From: Fusobacteriota bacterium
GTDB lineage: Bacteria > Fusobacteriota > Fusobacteriia > Bac17 > JAEWOZ01
Reading direction: 5' to 3'
DNA: 7,859 nucleotides
Assembly: GCA_023399505.1 (NCBI GenBank)
Contig: JAEWOZ010000049.1
Span: 1 to 7,859, forward strand
Numbering within the stretch: the first letter of the stretch is position 1; each line of letters opens with the position of its first letter. The translations under genes and the position numbers were made by a program. The notes under the pieces were generated by a model, which was not told where the DNA came from, did not search any database, and saw only the letters and a program-made list of their open reading frames with translations. This document shows, piece by piece, positions 4,963 to 7,859 of this stretch.

Positions 4963-7017
4963 ATGGATTACAATTTATTATATTCAGAATTGAAAAATTT
5001 AAAAATAAAAGGTATAGGGCCTATAGTTTTAAAGAAGCTTCAAATTTTAGAACTATATACTCTGTATGATCTTTTATATAATTTTCCAAGAGATTACGAA
5101 GATAGAGGAAATGTAAAAAAGATAGCTGATTTAGTCCCGAATGAATTTGCAATAATAAAAGGAAAAATTACAAATGTAAATTTACTTAAAGTTAAAGGAA
5201 ATAAAGTTATATTTAAAGCTTTTATTTCTGATGATACAGGTGTTTTAGAGCTTGTATGGTTCCAAATGCCTTATTTGAGAAGTGTTTTAAGTATAGGAAA
5301 AGAAGTTTATATATTTGGCGATGTAAAATTAGAATTTGGAATGAAAATGGTTAATCCTGAGTATAGCTTCGCTAAAATAGATGAAGGCATTTTTCCATTG
5401 TATAATTTAACTAAAGGTATAAGTCAAATTACTCTAAGAAAAATAATGACTAATGTTTTAAGCTCTCATTTAGAGATTGCGCAAGAAAATTTACCTCAAG
5501 AATTATTAAAAAAATACGATGTGCTAACTCGAAAAGAGGCTCTATTAAAAATCCATTTTCCTGAGAATAGAAAAGATATAGAAGATGCTAAAAGAAGATT
5601 TGCAATTGAGGAACTCTTCATCCTTCAAATAGGAATAAACAGAAAAAGGTACGAGATAGATTATTCAGAACATCCTGTATATGAAATTGAGGATAAAAAG
5701 TCTCTAGTTAAAGAGTATCTTTCAAAGCTTCATTTTACTTTAACTAATGCTCAAAAGAAAGTAATTAAAGAGATATACGATGATATTAAAAAGGGCAAAA
5801 TAGTAAATAGACTATTGCAAGGAGATGTTGGATCAGGAAAATCTGTAATAGCTTTTATAATGCTTCTTTATATGGTTGAAAATGGTTACCAAGGAGCTTT
5901 AATGGCCCCTACTGAAGTTGTTGCAGAGCAACACTATTTAAATATTCATCAAATTTTTAAAGAACTAAATGTTAATGTAGAATTAATGACTGGTAGTACT
6001 AAGCTTAAAGAAAAACAAGATATTTTGGCTAGATTGCATAAAGGCGAAGTAGATATTTTAGTTGGTACCCATGCTTTAATTTATGATTATGTCTCTTTTA
6101 AAAATTTAGGTTTAATAATTATAGACGAACAACATAAATTTGGAGTTAATCAAAGACAACAATTAAGAGAAAAAGGTATCATTTCTAATTTAATAGCAAT
6201 GAGTGCTACGCCTATTCCAAGATCTCTGGCTCTTACGCTGTATGGTGACCTAGATGTATCTATTATAGATGAACTTCCACCAAACAGATTGCCAGTTGCT
6301 ACTAAAATTGTTAGCAATAAAAATGATTTGCAAAAAGCTTATGAATTTATAAGACAAAGGATACATGCAGGAGAACAATGCTATATAGTATGTCCTTTGG
6401 TAGAAACTTCAGAAAAACTTGATTACAAAGCTGTTGAAGAGATAGCATTAGAACTTAAAGAGAAAGTTTATCCAGAATATTTAGTAGAACTTTTACATGG
6501 AAGAATGAGACCTATAGATAAAGAGTTAATAATAAAAAGGTTTAAAGAAAATAAGATTAATATTTTGGTCTCTACTACCGTTATAGAAGTAGGAGTAGAC
6601 GTCCCTAATGCTTCTGTTATGATGATATTTAATGCAGAGAGGTTTGGCTTAGCTCAACTTCATCAAATGAGAGGTAGAGTAGGAAGAGGAAATACAAAAT
6701 CTTATTGTTTGTTAGTAAGTAATGTTATTAATAATGAATTAAGTTTAAGAAGACTAAATATATTAGTTGAAACAAACGATGGTTTTAAAATAGCTGAAGA
6801 AGACTTGGATATTAGAAAACCAGGTGAAATATTCGGGACAAGGCAAAGTGGTGTATCTGACTTGAGATTCTTAGATTCTTTAAAAGACATAAAGAGTATT
6901 AAATTAACTCGTGATGAGGCAATTGAATACTTGAAAAGAACTAGAGGAAAAGTTGAGAATCCTCATCTTCAAGTAGATATAGATAAAAAATTTAAAACAC
7001 TCTCTTTTATGAATTAG
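4963..7017 (+). CDS. recG: ATP-dependent DNA helicase RecG
   Basis: RecG remodels stalled replication forks and branched recombination intermediates by ATP-driven branch migration. The 684-residue product has the usual length and order. An N-terminal helical and wedge/OB region includes the typical KGIGPIVLKKL and LLYNFPRDYEDRG segments (about residues 15-50). The superfamily 2 helicase core follows: Walker A GDVGSGKS (287-294, K293), Walker B with DEQH (388-391), SATPIPRS (from 414), VSTTVIEVGVDVPNAS, and motif VI QMRGRVGRG (568-576). The C-terminal part has the RecG-type RKPGEIFGTRQSG segment. AGAGGAAG (4948-4955) precedes the ATG by seven bases. All catalytic motifs are intact. A terminator 27 bases upstream implies either read-through from yebC or a promoter overlapping the terminator; TATAGT at 4935-4940 is a possible -10 without a good -35. 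Confidence 0.98.
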   Translation: MDYNLLYSELKNLKIKGIGPIVLKKLQILELYTLYDLLYNFPRDYEDRGNVKKIADLVPNEFAIIKGKITNVNLLKVKGNKVIFKAFISDDTGVLELVWFQMPYLRSVLSIGKEVYIFGDVKLEFGMKMVNPEYSFAKIDEGIFPLYNLTKGISQITLRKIMTNVLSSHLEIAQENLPQELLKKYDVLTRKEALLKIHFPENRKDIEDAKRRFAIEELFILQIGINRKRYEIDYSEHPVYEIEDKKSLVKEYLSKLHFTLTNAQKKVIKEIYDDIKKGKIVNRLLQGDVGSGKSVIAFIMLLYMVENGYQGALMAPTEVVAEQHYLNIHQIFKELNVNVELMTGSTKLKEKQDILARLHKGEVDILVGTHALIYDYVSFKNLGLIIIDEQHKFGVNQRQQLREKGIISNLIAMSATPIPRSLALTLYGDLDVSIIDELPPNRLPVATKIVSNKNDLQKAYEFIRQRIHAGEQCYIVCPLVETSEKLDYKAVEEIALELKEKVYPEYLVELLHGRMRPIDKELIIKRFKENKINILVSTTVIEVGVDVPNASVMMIFNAERFGLAQLHQMRGRVGRGNTKSYCLLVSNVINNELSLRRLNILVETNDGFKIAEEDLDIRKPGEIFGTRQSGVSDLRFLDSLKDIKSIKLTRDEAIEYLKRTRGKVENPHLQVDIDKKFKTLSFMN

Positions 7018-7039
7018 TTTTGATTTTAAGAAAAACTAA
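7014..7039 (+). terminator. Weak stem-loop at the end of recG
   Basis: TTAGTTTT (7014-7021, including the TAG stop) pairs perfectly with AAAACTAA (7032-7039) across a ten-base loop. There is no T-run afterwards, so it is probably a weak or Rho-assisted end, or an mRNA 3'-end hairpin. Confidence 0.4.
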
Positions 7040-7173
7040 GTATTTACCTAGGATTAGAAATTTGACAAGGAAATACCATTCATGTTAGCCTTTTAATTAA
7101 TTTATCCCTAAATTAAGAAATGAGGCAAAGAGATTTATCTAATTTTGAAAGCAGAAGCTTTAAAAAAATTAAA

Positions 7174-7202
7174 TTAAAATTTGGATATTTTGGTAATATA
7201 AT
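7174..7202 (+). promoter_or_regulatory. Candidate promoter of the VOC-family gene
   Basis: A consensus -10 TATAAT (7197-7202) lies 17 bp after a weak -35 TTAAAA (7174-7179). The transcript would begin near 7209, giving a leader of about 45 bases. A separate TTGACA at 7062-7067 has no acceptable -10 at the right distance. Confidence 0.5.
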
Positions 7203-7252
7203 TACTAAAACCATTTAATAATGAATATATAAATTTAGATAAGGAGCAAATA

Positions 7253-7663
7253 ATGAAATTGAATTTTAGAACTACAGTTCTTTATGTTAAGGATGTAAAG
7301 GAATCTATAAACTTTTACGAAAAAGCATTTGGGTTTGAAAGAAAATTTATAGCTGAAGGTGAAGTTTATGGAGAGCTAAACATTGGTAATACTAACATTG
7401 GTTTCTCTAAAGAAGAGTTTGTTAAAAACAATATTATAAGAACTGATTTCCATAAAAATAGTATGGAAAAGATCCCTTCAGGTTTTGAAATAGCTTTCGT
7501 TTCAGAAGATGTAGAAGAATCTTTTAAAAAAGCAGTAGATGCAGGAGCTCAAATTATATTAAAGCCCACTAAAATGCAATGGGGTCAAACAGTAGCTTAC
7601 CTAAGAGATATAAACGGAATTATAATTGAAATTTTTAATGAAGTTTCTAATTTCAATAAATAA
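7253..7663 (+). CDS. VOC (glyoxalase/bleomycin-resistance/dioxygenase) family protein
   Basis: The 136-residue protein shows the paired beta-alpha-beta-beta-beta layout of the vicinal-oxygen-chelate fold. The first half opens with TTVLYVKDVKESINFYEKAFGF (in two parts, TTVLYVKDV and FYEKAFGF), the usual VOC entry signature. The second half starts near GFEIAFVSEDVEESFKKA and ends with RDINGIIIEIFNEV, where E126 is the usual C-terminal metal ligand. E41 (in YGELNIG) is another likely ligand. The usual first-strand histidine is not evident: Y11 or neighbouring residues stand there, so a non-glyoxalase activity or altered metal use is possible. The substrate cannot be told from sequence. AAGGAG (7241-7246) precedes the ATG by six bases. 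The gene has its own promoter and terminator, so it is a single-gene unit independent of recG. Confidence 0.88.
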   Translation: MKLNFRTTVLYVKDVKESINFYEKAFGFERKFIAEGEVYGELNIGNTNIGFSKEEFVKNNIIRTDFHKNSMEKIPSGFEIAFVSEDVEESFKKAVDAGAQIILKPTKMQWGQTVAYLRDINGIIIEIFNEVSNFNK

Positions 7664-7667
7664 ATTT

Positions 7668-7704
7668 AATAGAGAAGCTTTTAATTAAGTACTTCTCTAT
7701 TTTT
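7668..7704 (+). terminator. Intrinsic terminator after the VOC-family gene
   Basis: AATAGAGAAG (7668-7677) pairs perfectly with CTTCTCTATT (7692-7701) over 10 bp. The 14-base loop can form three further pairs (CTT with AAG). A T-run covers 7700-7704. It begins four bases after the stop codon. Confidence 0.85.
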
Positions 7705-7749
7705 GCTATTAATAAATTTTTATTGTTTTAGCATATTTTTATATTTTCT

Positions 7750-7778
7750 TTGATAAATATTTTTACAAATGTTAAAAT
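7750..7778 (+). promoter_or_regulatory. Promoter of the gene entering at the right edge
   Basis: TTGATA (7750-7755), a 17-bp spacer and TAAAAT (7773-7778) preceded by TG (7770-7771) form a near-consensus housekeeping promoter with an extended -10. The predicted transcript starts near 7785, leaving a leader of about 60 bases. It is the best promoter in the window. Confidence 0.75.
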
Positions 7779-7846
7779 ACTTCACACATAGGTTAAAAGA
7801 GCTTTCGAATAATATAAATTAGTTATTTTATTAAGGAGAAATAAAC

Positions 7847-7859
7847 ATGATATTAATAC
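7847..7859 (+). CDS. Start of an unidentified gene (3' end outside window)
   Basis: An AAGGAG (7833-7838) stands eight bases before ATG (7847-7849). Four codons (MILI) are visible before the window ends, so the product cannot be identified. The strong promoter at 7750-7778 and the ribosome binding site support a real gene start. The hydrophobic opening might begin a signal or membrane segment, but four residues cannot decide this. Confidence 0.65.

Noticed and set aside
7062..7091. Consensus-like TTGACA -35 box downstream of recG
   Set aside because: The best -10 at suitable spacing (TAGCCT) is poor, and no gene start follows at a sensible distance.
7120..7218. 32-codon open frame (MRQRDLSNF...) upstream of the VOC gene
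   Set aside because: It has no real ribosome binding site, overlaps the likely promoter, and shows no recognisable family.

Overview
The window is a strongly AT-rich bacterial sequence, and every recognisable gene lies on the + strand. It joins an accessory left half, carrying ankyrin-repeat proteins and gene debris, to a housekeeping right half carrying DNA repair and translation genes. Ankyrin proteins with an F-box-like tail, very low GC and visibly decaying gene copies suggest an obligate or host-associated intracellular bacterium. A Dependentiae (TM6)/Babela-like or similar protist-associated lineage is my best guess. That is inference from gene content and style, not from a marker gene.

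Left half (1-3500). The 3' part of a large ankyrin-repeat gene (1-1175, start outside the window) consists of nine regular 33-residue repeats, a tenth interrupted one, and a C-terminal module ending in an F-box-like LPxELF motif. A second, shorter ankyrin gene (best start TTG at 2162, end 2809) carries a lipoprotein-like signal and the same C-terminal module. The DNA between and after these genes is not empty. It holds a decayed copy of the promoter and first ~50 codons of the uracil-DNA glycosylase gene (about 1519-1713), a decayed third copy of the ankyrin C-terminal module with one frameshift (about 3049-3265), and a possible coiled-coil gene relic (about 1244-1415). The ankyrin-tail copies and the glycosylase copies are offset by nearly the same distance (about 2.0-2.1 kb). 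This suggests an old tandem duplication in which different members of each pair decayed.

Right half (3500-7859). A family 4 (4Fe-4S) uracil-DNA glycosylase gene and yebC are 14 bases apart, share transcription, and end at a strong intrinsic terminator. recG, the branched-DNA helicase, follows 27 bases after that terminator. A VOC/glyoxalase-fold protein gene has its own promoter and a strong terminator. The window closes with a textbook promoter, a ribosome binding site and the first four codons of another gene. The glycosylase and RecG both serve DNA repair and replication-fork maintenance, and YebC is a translation factor family often found beside recombination genes. The ankyrin proteins are probably host-directed or surface factors.
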